A stretch of DNA of 64,000 nt. Source: JAXLYE01 sp046351595. GTDB lineage: Bacteria; Myxococcota_A; Polyangia; Palsa-1104; JAEUJZ01. A program made the position numbers and the translations under genes. Below the pieces are notes generated by a model, which did not search any database, was not told where the DNA came from, and saw only the letters and a list, made by a program, of their open reading frames with translations. Below, in pieces: positions 42,606 through 51,329 of the stretch. Position 1 is the stretch's first letter; every line of letters begins with the position of its first letter. The stretch covers positions 248,001 through 312,000 of the forward strand of contig JAXLYE010000010.1 of assembly GCA_046351595.1 (NCBI GenBank), in the 5' to 3' direction.

Positions 42606-44666
42606 ATGGGTCGGGCGAAGACCACCGCAGCTCCGGGCGCCTGGGCCCGCCTCGTCCCCGGGGCGCTGGCCGCTGCGGTCGTTGTCGCCACGGCGAGCCT
42701 GCCGACCCCGGCGCGCGCCGAGGAGCCGGCGGGCCCCGGCGCCGCGGCCTCGGCGGCGTGCGCACCGTCGCTGTCGTCCTACGGCGGCGCCGGGCTGTTC
42801 GATCTGCCGCTCGCGGCCTCGGGCTGCCCGTGGCGCCTGGCGCTCGGCCTGTCGCTGTCCGGCTTCAACCAGAGCGGCTACCTGTTCACCGACGACATGC
42901 AGAGCCAGCTCGGCGGCGGCGTGCAGCTGGCGGCGAACCTGGGCAGCCACCTGGAGCTCGCGCTCCTGCTCAGCGCGCAGCAGAGCCGCAACCGCCGCCC
43001 CAGCCAGACCATCGGCGAGGGCAGCCAGTCCGCGGCGCAGCCGCCGCAGTCGCTGGGCGGCACGCTGCTGTCGGCCAAGCTGCACACCGACTGGGGGCCG
43101 CTGGTCCACGCCGCGGTGCGGGCGATCCTGCGCGTGCACAGCGGGCCCGCCGACATCGGCCCCAACTTCCGCTCCATCGACTTCGGCGCCGACCTGCTCG
43201 GCACCGTCGACATCGGCCGGCACACCCGGCGGCTGCCGCTGCGCCTGCACTGGCTCGCAGGCTACCTGCACGATCGCAGCGGCCAGCTGATCGCGGATCA
43301 GGACTGCATGGCCGCGGGGGCGGTGCGCTGCCTGTCCGAGCGGCTGGTCGCCACCAGCGCCCTGTCCGTCGGGCAGCCGCGGATGCGCCTGGGGCTCGGC
43401 GCCGACTTTGCGATCCTGCGCCACCGCCGCGCGCTGTGGCAGGCGCTCGCGCTCTACCACCTGGACGTCGGCGTCTCCGAGGGCGATCCGGTGCTGCGGG
43501 CGCTGCTCAGCGAGCAGGCCATGGGCCGGCCGATCGACGACCGGCTGGCGCAGTGGCTGACGCTGGGGACGCTCTTGCACCTGCCGGTGCCGGTGAACTT
43601 CGAGCTCGGCGTGCGCATCGGCCTGCAGTCCGCGGGCTACGCCATGGGGGCCAAGCTGCCGCAGGTCACGGGCTACGGCGCGCTCAGCTTCCACCTCGAC
43701 CTCGCGGGCGGCGCACCGAGCGGGCCGCCGCACGACGCGCAGGCCGAGGCGCAGGGCACCACCGCGACGGCGCTGCGCGAGGGCCAGCTGCGCGGCAGCG
43801 TGCGCGACGCGGCGAGCGGGGCGCCGCTGCCGGACGCGGTGGTGCGCCTGGTCGGGACCCGGCACAACGCCCTGCTCACCGACGAGCGCGGCGACTTCCT
43901 GTCGAGCGGGCTGCCGCCGGGCGCGGTGGTGGTCGAGGCCAGCCGCGGTGATCACCAGACGCGGCGCTCCGTGGTGCTGGTGCGTGGCGGCGAGGTCGCG
44001 GCCGTCGAGCTCAGCCTGCCGCCGATCCTGCGCGCGGCGCCGGCGCGCCTCCTGGTCGAGGTGCGCGACGACAGCGGCGCGCCGGTGCCGGCGACGGGCA
44101 CGCTGTACCGCGACAGCCAGAGCGTCGAGCTCGTGCCGCAGCCCGGGGCCGGGGCCGGGGCGCTTTTGGCGCGCGTGCCGCCCGGCACCTGGACCCTGCG
44201 CATCGTCGGCACCGGCCTGCTCGCGCGCGAGCAGCTGGTGGTCCTGCCCGCGGGCGGCGAGCTGCGCACGACGCTGCGCCTGACGCGCCGGCCGCTGGTG
44301 CCGCGGGCGCAGCTCGGCGCCGACGAGATCCTGCTCGGCGAGCCGCTGACCTTCGTGCCGCAGACCACCGCGCTCAGCACCGAGTCGGGCCGCCTGCTCG
44401 ACGAGGTCATCGATCTTTTGGTCCGTCACCCCGAGATCCGGCAGCTGCGCATCGAGCACAGCGGCGACGGCAGCGGCGGCGGCCTGGGCGATCCCGGGCA
44501 GGCGCTGTGGGAGCAGCAGGCCATCGCGGTGCGCGACTTTTTGGTGCAGCGCGGCATCGCGCCCGAGCGCGTCGTCGCCCGCATCGTCAGCCGCCCGGCC
44601 GCCGCCCCGCCCGGCCGCCGCGGCCCGCGCATCAGCCTCAAGGTCACCGCGACCGGCGCGCCGTAA
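42606..44666 (+). CDS. Outer-membrane protein with carboxypeptidase-regulatory-like and OmpA-like domains
   Basis: 686 residues from ATG 42606. The signal peptide (VPGALAAAVVVATASLP) is followed by a beta-barrel-like region of about 350 residues with alternating hydrophobic strands (GGGVQLAANLGSHLELALLL). Next comes a CarboxypepD_reg/Cna-B-like domain (LRGSVRDAASGAPLPDAVVR), a second beta-sandwich (RLLVEVRDDSGAPVPATGTL), and a C-terminal OmpA-like domain (about 560-686). In the OmpA-like domain the usual TDxxG and LSxxRA signatures are degenerate (HSGDGSG, EQQAIAV), so peptidoglycan binding is doubtful. It diverges from the M13 peptidase gene. Confidence 0.8.
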   Translation: MGRAKTTAAPGAWARLVPGALAAAVVVATASLPTPARAEEPAGPGAAASAACAPSLSSYGGAGLFDLPLAASGCPWRLALGLSLSGFNQSGYLFTDDMQSQLGGGVQLAANLGSHLELALLLSAQQSRNRRPSQTIGEGSQSAAQPPQSLGGTLLSAKLHTDWGPLVHAAVRAILRVHSGPADIGPNFRSIDFGADLLGTVDIGRHTRRLPLRLHWLAGYLHDRSGQLIADQDCMAAGAVRCLSERLVATSALSVGQPRMRLGLGADFAILRHRRALWQALALYHLDVGVSEGDPVLRALLSEQAMGRPIDDRLAQWLTLGTLLHLPVPVNFELGVRIGLQSAGYAMGAKLPQVTGYGALSFHLDLAGGAPSGPPHDAQAEAQGTTATALREGQLRGSVRDAASGAPLPDAVVRLVGTRHNALLTDERGDFLSSGLPPGAVVVEASRGDHQTRRSVVLVRGGEVAAVELSLPPILRAAPARLLVEVRDDSGAPVPATGTLYRDSQSVELVPQPGAGAGALLARVPPGTWTLRIVGTGLLAREQLVVLPAGGELRTTLRLTRRPLVPRAQLGADEILLGEPLTFVPQTTALSTESGRLLDEVIDLLVRHPEIRQLRIEHSGDGSGGGLGDPGQALWEQQAIAVRDFLVQRGIAPERVVARIVSRPAAAPPGRRGPRISLKVTATGAP

Positions 44667-44818
44667 GCGCCTCGGCCGGTGGCAAATGGCGGGCGCGAGC
44701 AAAAAGGCTGGAGGCGCCTGCCCGGTCCGCACTATGGTCTGCGCCGGCTCCCGTCGCGCCGGCGGCGGAGCTGGCTCCCGCCGTGCCAGCGGCGGCTCTG
44801 GAGGACCTGGAGGTTGCC

Positions 44819-46039
44819 ATGTCGCGGACCCTTATGAAGGTGGATGCCGAGGCGGAGCAGGAGCGGGCAGCGCCCCGCGGCCGGTGGCTCGTCGGGCGCG
44901 TAGCCCTGTTTGCGGCCTGCCTGGCCGCGGCGCTCGGTGGCTGCGAGGCCCCGCGCGAGCTCGACGCAGACACCGAGCTGCCGCTCGACCCGATGCAGAG
45001 CGGCGACTGCGACAGCGGCGAGCTGCGCTGCGACGGCGGCGTGCGCAAGGTGTGCTCGCGCGGGCGCTGGCGCATCAAGAACACCTGCCTCGGCTCGCAG
45101 GTCTGCGACGTGCGCCTCGGCTGCGTCGAGTGCTCGCCCAACCTGCCCAAGCAGTGCGACGGCGACAGCATCCGCGCCTGCCTGCCCGCGGGCAGCTTCG
45201 GCCCGGTCGAGCGCACCTGCGACCCCGGCATGTGCCGCGGCGGCACCTGCATCAACAGCTGCGGCGAGAACGCCGATCTCATCTACCTCGTCGACGACCG
45301 CTACCGCCTGCTCAGCTTCAACCCCAAGGGCGACCTCAACGAGCTCAAGCTGCTCGGCAACCTCGACTGCCCGGCCGGCCCGTCGTGGGACGGCGGCAGC
45401 GCCACGCCGTTCTCGATGTCCGTCGACCGCGAGGCGCGCGCCTGGGTCCTTTACAACAGCGGCGAGATCTTCTGGGTCAGCACCAAGGACCTGTCGTGCA
45501 AGGCGACCGGCTTCGTGCGCGGCCAGGCCGGCTTCGAGACCTTCGGCATGGGCTTCGTCTCCGACGCCGTCGGCAGCGGCGAAGAGACGCTCTACATCAC
45601 CGGCGGCTCGCACCTCGACCCCGGCAAGGGGAGCCTGGGGCGCATCGACAAGTCGACGCTCAAGGTCACCTCGATCGGCGCGCTGCCCGAGACCGAGTAC
45701 GGCCCCGAGCTCACCGGCACCGGCAAGGCCGAGCTGTGGGCCTACTTCCCCGGCACCATGAACACGTTCGTCGCGCAGCTCGACAAGAGCACCGGCCAGC
45801 CGGCGTCGCGCGCGCCGATGCCGCCGCTCATGGGCTCGGTGCGCTCGTGGGCCTTCGCGCACTGGGGCGGCCGCTTCTACCTGTTCGTGACGGTGCTCGA
45901 CTCGATGACCGGCCGCAACAACTCGCAGGTCTTCCTGTTCACGCCCGACGACGGCCGCGTCCAGCTCATCCTCGACAGCCTGCCCTACAACATCGTCGGC
46001 GCCGGCGTCTCGACCTGCGCGCCGATTGTCATCGGATAG
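44819..46039 (+). CDS. Cys-rich lipoprotein of unknown function
   Basis: 406 residues from ATG 44819; GGAGG lies about 10 bases before it. The lipobox ALGGC gives Cys42 as lipid anchor. A Cys-rich segment (ELRCDGGVRKVCSRG, NTCLGSQVCDVRLGC, QCDGDSIRACLPAG, CDPGMCRGGTC) resembles the small disulfide repeats of myxobacterial surface proteins. The C-terminal 280 residues have propeller-like strands (ADLIYLVDDRYRLLSFNP, KAELWAYFPGTMNTFVAQLD, RFYLFVTVLD). A binding role at the cell surface is possible. Confidence 0.78.
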   Translation: MSRTLMKVDAEAEQERAAPRGRWLVGRVALFAACLAAALGGCEAPRELDADTELPLDPMQSGDCDSGELRCDGGVRKVCSRGRWRIKNTCLGSQVCDVRLGCVECSPNLPKQCDGDSIRACLPAGSFGPVERTCDPGMCRGGTCINSCGENADLIYLVDDRYRLLSFNPKGDLNELKLLGNLDCPAGPSWDGGSATPFSMSVDREARAWVLYNSGEIFWVSTKDLSCKATGFVRGQAGFETFGMGFVSDAVGSGEETLYITGGSHLDPGKGSLGRIDKSTLKVTSIGALPETEYGPELTGTGKAELWAYFPGTMNTFVAQLDKSTGQPASRAPMPPLMGSVRSWAFAHWGGRFYLFVTVLDSMTGRNNSQVFLFTPDDGRVQLILDSLPYNIVGAGVSTCAPIVIG

Positions 46040-46173
46040 GGGCCTTCCCGTCTCAGCCGGTCCGGGGGAGGCGGCCTCGCACCCCGCGTCTTTTGCGCGG
46101 GCTTCCGGCGGGCGTGCTGCCCGTGGCTGTGCGCGTTGACACGGCCGCCTGGCTTCCTGGACCATTTCGTCTT

Positions 46174-46578
46174 ATGAGCGAGATCCAGCAGCCCAGCACG
46201 GACCCCCAGTCCCTCTACGCCCGCCTCGGCGGCGTCTACAACATCGCCGCGGTCATCGACGACTTCATCGATCGCGTCATGACCGACCCGGCGCTCAACA
46301 AGAACCCGCTGGTCGACGAGGCGCACCACCGCGTCTCGCGCGCCGGCTTCAAGTACCTGGTCACCGAGATGGTCTGCTGGGCGACGGGCGGACCGCAGCG
46401 CTACAGCGGCCGCGCGATGCGCGACTCGCACGTCCACCTGAAGATCACCCCCGACGAGTGGCAGGCGTTCCTGCTCGACCTGCACGCCACCCTCGACAAG
46501 TTCAGCGTCCCCGAGCGCGAGCGCGGCGAGATCCTGGCGATCGTCGAGAGCACGCGAGCCGACATCGTCAGCGGCTAG
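46174..46578 (+). CDS. Truncated (2-on-2) haemoglobin, group I-like
   Basis: 134 residues, the usual length. Landmarks: LYARLGGVYNIAAVIDDF at the A/B helices, a Gly-rich loop TGGPQRYSGR, MRDSHVHLKITPDEW with His86 as the expected proximal haem ligand, and LHATLDKFSVPERER. The B10 position, usually Tyr in DFY, appears to be Ile (DDFIDRV), which would alter ligand binding. It likely binds O2 or NO in the cytoplasm. It sits alone between two lipoprotein genes, 134 bases from the upstream one, with no obvious SD. Confidence 0.88.
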   Translation: MSEIQQPSTDPQSLYARLGGVYNIAAVIDDFIDRVMTDPALNKNPLVDEAHHRVSRAGFKYLVTEMVCWATGGPQRYSGRAMRDSHVHLKITPDEWQAFLLDLHATLDKFSVPERERGEILAIVESTRADIVSG

Positions 46579-46598
46579 ACGGCGTGCCCGGCGTCACG

Positions 46599-46630
46599 CC
46601 CAGGCCCGGCCCAGGCCCGGCCCAGGCCCC
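46599..46630. repeat. 11-bp tandem repeat CCCAGGCCCGG x3
   Basis: Two exact copies and a third truncated at its last bases, in the spacer downstream of the truncated-haemoglobin gene. Confidence 0.8.
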
Positions 46631-46766
46631 ATCGGTCCGCCCCGGCGCGCTCGCCCGCACGGTCTCTCCCTCGACGGGATCGAGACTCGGCCGGGGCTTG
46701 CGGAGCGCGTCTTGACACGGGCGCCGGGCATCCGGCATGTTGCGCTAACTAGCCAGGACAGCTTTC

Positions 46767-49157
46767 ATGAGCACACACCGACCCTTCTCGACGAAGCAGC
46801 AGGTCACCGAGCAAGACCGGGCCAGAGGCCTCCGCACGCGGCGCACCGCCTTTGGGCTCTGCGCCCTCACCCTCTCGACCCTGCCGCTCGGACTCCCCGC
46901 TGCGCTCCTCGGGAGCGGCTGCGGACCCTCGGCCTCCTCCGACGTCAAGCCGGGCACCAAGGTCGCCGCCGCGAGCGCGCCGGTGCGCGTGCGCAGCTTC
47001 TCGGACTCGCGCCCGGTGAACTGCCTGGCCGCCTCGTCGGGGCTGGTCTGGGTCGGCACCTCGCGCGGCCTGGTGCGCTGGACCACGACCTCGGACCCGC
47101 CGACGCCGGCGGTGCTCACCACCATCGACGGCCTGCCGTCGGACAAGATCTCGGCCATCTCGCTCGACCAGAAGGGCGGCCTGTGGGTGACCACGCCCAA
47201 GGGCGTCGCCCGCTTCATCGGCGGCAGCTGGACCACGTACCCGCGCCCGCCCGTCGGTGACCTCATCGCCGGCATGATCGCGGTCGGCGACGGCGACGTC
47301 GTCTGGGTCGGCGGCAGCGACGGCATCGCCCGCCTCAAGGACGGCCAGTGGGAGCGCTTCGCCGCCGGCACCACGGTCACGTACCTGGCCGGCGACGGCG
47401 GCTCCGGCGTCTGGATCGGCACCAGCGGCAAGGGCATCCTGCGCGTCGTCAAGGAAGACCTGCTCAGCTACGGCATGGCCGAGGGCAACGACATCGACAA
47501 CGTGCGCGGCCTGGTCACCGACGCCTCGGGCTCGCTGCTCGCCATCGGCGAGGGACCGGGCGGCCCGCGCATCGCCTTCTTCGACGGCAACCGCTTCTGG
47601 TCCTACCGCGTCGACGCGCCCGGCGTGCTCGAGTGGGTGCACCGCGTCGGCGGCGACCTGTTCCTCGGCAGCGGCCAGCAGGTCTGGTCGATGAAGCGCG
47701 TGGCGCCCGGCGGCAAGATCACCGGCCCGATCAAGTTCGCCTTCAGCGGCAGCCCGTCCATCGGCGCCCCCAAGGCGCAGCCGCTCGCCGGCATGAAGGC
47801 CAAGGACGAGCCGCCGCCGCCGCCGCCGGCTCCGGTCGTGCCCGCGGCTCCGGCCAAGTCGCCCGAGCCCGACAAGACGAAGGACAAGGACAAGGGCAAG
47901 GGCAAGAAGCCCGCGGCCAAGAAGACCGGCGCGCTGGTTCCGGCCGCGACCCTGGACGGCGACCGCCTGGCCGCCGCGGCCCCGGCGGGTGACGCCGCCG
48001 AGCCGCCCGTGCACCCGATCCGGCCGTGGCTGGTCGCGGGTCCCGGCGGCGGCGCCGGCCACGCCCCGGTCTTCGACACCGAGGCCGTGGACCTGCGCCT
48101 GCCCGACGGCGTGACCAGCGTCACCGCCGACAGCGACTCGCTGTACATCGGCACCCGCTTCCTCGGCGTGGTGCGCGTGCAGAAGGGCAAGCAGCAGCCG
48201 CTGCGCCTGTTCGACCTCACCGCCGGCGCCGAGCGCCTCTCGGTCGCCTGCGTCAACAACAACGACTGCTACGTCGCCACCGGCGGCACCCAGTCCTGGC
48301 GCTTCGACGGCCAGTCCTTCGAGGTCACCGACGTCGACCCCGAGAAGGGCTCGCACGTGCTGGCCGTGGTCCGCGACCCGCTCGGCGCCGTCATCGCGCT
48401 GCACCGCGGCGCCGCCAGCCGCGAGGTCCGCATCTCGCGCGTCGGCTCCGTCGGCAAGTGGGTGCCGGTCGGCCTGACCGCGCTCGAGGTGCCGAGCGGC
48501 GTGCCCGACCTGTCGTTCGCGACGTTCTCGCCCAAGGGCCAGCTGTGGGTCGGCCTGCGCTACGTCGACAAGGACCAGGACGCCCGCGCCTACGGCGCCG
48601 CCGAGGTCTTCGTCGACGACGGCCGCGTCATCTACCACCGCCAGCGGCCGGCCGGCGCGGCCAAGCAGGCGGCGCAGGGCGTCAACGTGCCCAGCGACGT
48701 CACCGCCATCGCCTGGAAGGGCTCGGACGAGGCGTGGCTGGCGTCGCGCTCGGGCGCGGTGCGGCTCACCGACAACAAGACCGTCAAGGTGTTCACCGAG
48801 AACGACGGCCTGGAGTCCGAGCTGGTGCACGACGTCACCGAGGGCCTCAACGGCCAGATGTGGGTCGCCACCAGCCGCGGCATCGGCATCTGGGACGGCC
48901 AGCGCTGGCGCTTCCCCAAGGAGTCGCCCTACAGCGTCAAGGCCTCGGCCCTGGCTCGCGACCCCGACGGCCGCATCTGGATCGGCACCGACCGCGGCGT
49001 GCTCGAGGTGCAGAGCGAGAAGAACACCCACCTCATCGCCACCCGCACCGGCCTGCTCGACGACAAGGTCCTCAACATGGGCGTCGACGTGCGCGGCCGC
49101 GTCTGGGTCCTCACCGAGAAGGGCATCAGCGTCATCGAGCCGCTGCAGGCCAACTAG
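46767..49157 (+). CDS. Two-component-regulator-type beta-propeller protein
   Basis: 796 residues. The leader (FGLCALTLSTLPLGLPAALL, then GSGC) suggests export and perhaps lipidation. Blades with the Reg_prop signature are scattered through it: LVWVGTSRGLVRW, GGLWVTTPKGVARF, VVWVGGSDGIARL, GVWIGTSGKGILRV, QMWVATSRGIGIWDG, RIWIGTDRGVLEV, and RVWVLTEKGISVIEP. A linker of poly-Pro then Lys/Asp (about 347-395) separates two propellers. Unlike hybrid two-component proteins it has no kinase domain, so it is a stand-alone sensor or scaffold. Confidence 0.85.
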   Translation: MSTHRPFSTKQQVTEQDRARGLRTRRTAFGLCALTLSTLPLGLPAALLGSGCGPSASSDVKPGTKVAAASAPVRVRSFSDSRPVNCLAASSGLVWVGTSRGLVRWTTTSDPPTPAVLTTIDGLPSDKISAISLDQKGGLWVTTPKGVARFIGGSWTTYPRPPVGDLIAGMIAVGDGDVVWVGGSDGIARLKDGQWERFAAGTTVTYLAGDGGSGVWIGTSGKGILRVVKEDLLSYGMAEGNDIDNVRGLVTDASGSLLAIGEGPGGPRIAFFDGNRFWSYRVDAPGVLEWVHRVGGDLFLGSGQQVWSMKRVAPGGKITGPIKFAFSGSPSIGAPKAQPLAGMKAKDEPPPPPPAPVVPAAPAKSPEPDKTKDKDKGKGKKPAAKKTGALVPAATLDGDRLAAAAPAGDAAEPPVHPIRPWLVAGPGGGAGHAPVFDTEAVDLRLPDGVTSVTADSDSLYIGTRFLGVVRVQKGKQQPLRLFDLTAGAERLSVACVNNNDCYVATGGTQSWRFDGQSFEVTDVDPEKGSHVLAVVRDPLGAVIALHRGAASREVRISRVGSVGKWVPVGLTALEVPSGVPDLSFATFSPKGQLWVGLRYVDKDQDARAYGAAEVFVDDGRVIYHRQRPAGAAKQAAQGVNVPSDVTAIAWKGSDEAWLASRSGAVRLTDNKTVKVFTENDGLESELVHDVTEGLNGQMWVATSRGIGIWDGQRWRFPKESPYSVKASALARDPDGRIWIGTDRGVLEVQSEKNTHLIATRTGLLDDKVLNMGVDVRGRVWVLTEKGISVIEPLQAN

Positions 49158-49234
49158 CTCCTCGACGCAGGAGTTTGGATTGATTGGGATTCGAGGAGCT
49201 AGCCTCGTTGGAGGAGGGACCTCTCCCGGTCCCC

Positions 49235-49285
49235 CTCGCTGAGCAGAGCTCAGCGAGCCTCCCCCTGCCGCGCGTTTCTCGCGCG
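49235..49285. terminator. Hairpins between convergent genes
   Basis: CTCGCTGAGC, loop AGA, GCTCAGCGAG (49235-49257) is a perfect 10-bp stem; a second, CGCGCG/CGCGCG with loop TTTCT, follows at 49269-49285. They lie between the ends of the plus-strand propeller gene (49157) and the minus-strand heptad ORF (49315). No T-tract follows, so a bidirectional, factor-assisted terminator is the likeliest reading. Confidence 0.5.
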
Positions 49286-49314
49286 CAATCCAGCAAAATT
49301 CCTGGGGCAGGGTA

Positions 49315-49953
49315 CTAGGTCCCTGCCGGCTTGAACCCCGCCGCCATCGCCTCCAGCGTGCGCGCCACGCTCTCCAGGCTGCGCACCACGCCGTCGACGC
49401 CCTGCAGCGCGCCCTCCAGGCCGTGCCGCAGGCCGGAGGCGCTGCGCACCGCGTCCCGCAGGCTGCGCCGCAGTCCATCGAGGCTACGCACCACGGTCCA
49501 GGTGCCGCGCGCCATTCCCCACAGGGCTCGCAGCAGCGCCGGCGAGCTGCGCAGCAGGCCCTCGGAGCCGTGCCGCAGCGCCTGGACCTTGTGCACCAGG
49601 AGCTGCGCGCTCTGCGCGAGGGCCTGGAAGCCCTGCACGAGCTCCGCGAGCTGGCGCGCCACGGCCTCGGCGCTGCGGACGAGGGTCCGGGTGTCGCGCA
49701 GAAACCCGCCGGAGCCGCGCAGCAGCGCCGAGAGGTCCCGCGTGAGGGCCCGCGCGTCGCCGAGCAGGCTGCGGGCGCTGCGCAGGAAGCTGCGAAAGTC
49801 GCGGACCACAAGCCAGAGGCCGCGCGCCACGGTGCGAACGTTGTGTCTCACGAGCTAGGAGTGTCGCACTGCGGCCAAAAAGTTGCGCACCAAGGCTTCT
49901 GAGTTGTGCACCAGGGGCTCTTGGCGGTGCACCAGGGCCCGAAAGTTCTGCAC
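49315..49953 (-). CDS. Heptad-repeat ORF with an in-frame TAG
   Basis: About 212 codons of near-perfect seven-residue repeats with consensus LVRxxxA (for example LVHNSEA, LVRNFLA, LVRSAEA, LTRDLSA, FLRDTRT, VARQLAE, LVHKVQA). It is encoded by a 21-bp tandem DNA repeat. The frame is open from GTG 49953 to 49858, hits TAG at 49857-49855 inside a heptad, and continues in phase from LVRHNVRT to the stop at 49317-49315. The second segment could start at ATG 49851. The heptad phase is unbroken across the TAG, so the stop arose after repeat expansion. The repeated positions are hydrophobic/Arg, compatible with an amphipathic helix, but no family is recognised and it may not be translated. It ends 27 bases from the DUF1552 gene. 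Confidence 0.5.
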
Positions 49954-49979
49954 CCCGTCCCCGCGGTCCCCGCCCGGGG

Positions 49980-51329
49980 CTAGCGCACGAGTCCCGGGAG
50001 CGGGCCGCTGCTGGCCTGGCCGAACGAGGGGATGGGCTGGTTCATGGCGTGGGCGATGCTGACCAGCAGGTCGGCGTGGCGCCGCCCCGAGTAGGTGAGG
50101 AGCCGCCCCGTCGTCAGCCGGCCGCCGGCGCCGCCCGCCAGGAGGAACGGCATGTCGTCGTGGCTGTGGGTGTTGCCGTCCGAGACCTCGGAGCAGCACA
50201 GCACGATCGAGTAGTCGAGCATGCTGCCGTCGCCCTCGGGCCGCTGCTTCAGCGAGTCGAGCAGGTAGCCGAGCTGCTGCACGAACCAGCGCCGCTGCTT
50301 CAGGTAGTCGGTGAACTCGCGCTTTGTGCGGTCGTGGCTGGCGCCGTAGTGCGAGGCCTGGTGGCTGCGCATGTCGAAGCGCGGGTCGTACATCTCCGTC
50401 GCCGGGAAGCGGCTCATGACAAGCTCGCTGGTGTGCATCGAGCACTGCAGCACGCCGACCTGGGTCAGCCCGCACGCCATGGCCTGCACCAGAAGGTCCG
50501 TCTGCGCGCGCAGGATCTGCGGGAAGCGCGCCGGGTCGTACAGCGTCTTGTCGTCCAGGCCCGCGGTGTCGATGCGCGGGTCGGTGCAGCTCGCCGGCGG
50601 CGGCGCCGTGGCCTTGACCCGCTGCTCGACCTCACGCAGCGCCGCAAGGTGCAGGTCGAGCTTGCTCTTCTCGGTGTCGCCGAGGCGGTCGCGCAGCTCG
50701 TTGAGGTCGGCGAGCGCGGTGTCGATCACGCTGGCCTCGGTGCTGTCGCCGCCTCCTCCTCCGCCCATGGGCTTCTTGCCGAACAGGCGCTCGAAGGCCT
50801 GCCACGGGCGGTCCTCGGGCGGGGCGGTGGTGCCGGGGCCGACGTACGAGATGTGCTTGTCGCCCGAGGCGCTGTTCTGGCACGCCATGGCGCCCAGGTA
50901 CAGGTGGCGGAAGGGCGCGGCGGCGCCGGCGGTGCGCGACAGGTAGCGGTCGATGGACTCGCCGCTGCCGCCGTCGACCGCGGTGAGCAGCTTCTTGGCG
51001 CCGCCGGGGTGGCTGCCGCTGTCCGTCGGGCCCATCGACAGGCCGCGGAGGAAGACGCAGCGGTCCTGCCACGGCGACAGCGGCTGCAGCTGCTCGGAGA
51101 GGGTGAAGCTGCGCTCGCTGCCGGTGGGCTCCCACAGGCTCGGGCTGCCGTCGCTGGCGCGGCCGGCGATGCCGTCGGGGAAGTAGAAGACGATGAGGCG
51201 CCGCGCGCCGCCCGAGGGCTCGGCCCAGGCCTCGCGCACCCGCGGATCGACGAGCCGGTAGAAGGGCAGCGCCAGGCCGGCGCCGGCGACGGCGCGCAGG
51301 AAGCGGCGGCGGGTGAAGGCGTGGCTCAT
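49980..51329 (-). CDS. DUF1552 protein with Tat signal
   Basis: 449 residues from ATG 51329, which overlaps the stop of the upstream DUF1592-type gene by four bases (coupled translation). The twin-arginine motif TRRRFLRAVAGAGLAL marks export in a folded state. DUF1552 features: RRLIVFYFPDGIAGR, SGESIDRYLSR, SCTDPRIDTAG, and CSEVSDGNTHSHDDMPFLLAGG near the C-terminus. The family almost always occurs directly after a DUF1592/DUF1588 cytochrome protein in myxobacteria and planctomycetes; its biochemical role is not established. Confidence 0.9.
   Translation of the reverse strand: MSHAFTRRRFLRAVAGAGLALPFYRLVDPRVREAWAEPSGGARRLIVFYFPDGIAGRASDGSPSLWEPTGSERSFTLSEQLQPLSPWQDRCVFLRGLSMGPTDSGSHPGGAKKLLTAVDGGSGESIDRYLSRTAGAAAPFRHLYLGAMACQNSASGDKHISYVGPGTTAPPEDRPWQAFERLFGKKPMGGGGGGDSTEASVIDTALADLNELRDRLGDTEKSKLDLHLAALREVEQRVKATAPPPASCTDPRIDTAGLDDKTLYDPARFPQILRAQTDLLVQAMACGLTQVGVLQCSMHTSELVMSRFPATEMYDPRFDMRSHQASHYGASHDRTKREFTDYLKQRRWFVQQLGYLLDSLKQRPEGDGSMLDYSIVLCCSEVSDGNTHSHDDMPFLLAGGAGGRLTTGRLLTYSGRRHADLLVSIAHAMNQPIPSFGQASSGPLPGLVR

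Noticed and set aside
49855..49857. TAG as a selenocysteine/pyrrolysine-type recoding site
   Set aside because: No supporting secondary structure or amber-suppression genes visible, and Sec uses TGA; a simple nonsense mutation in a repeat is more likely.
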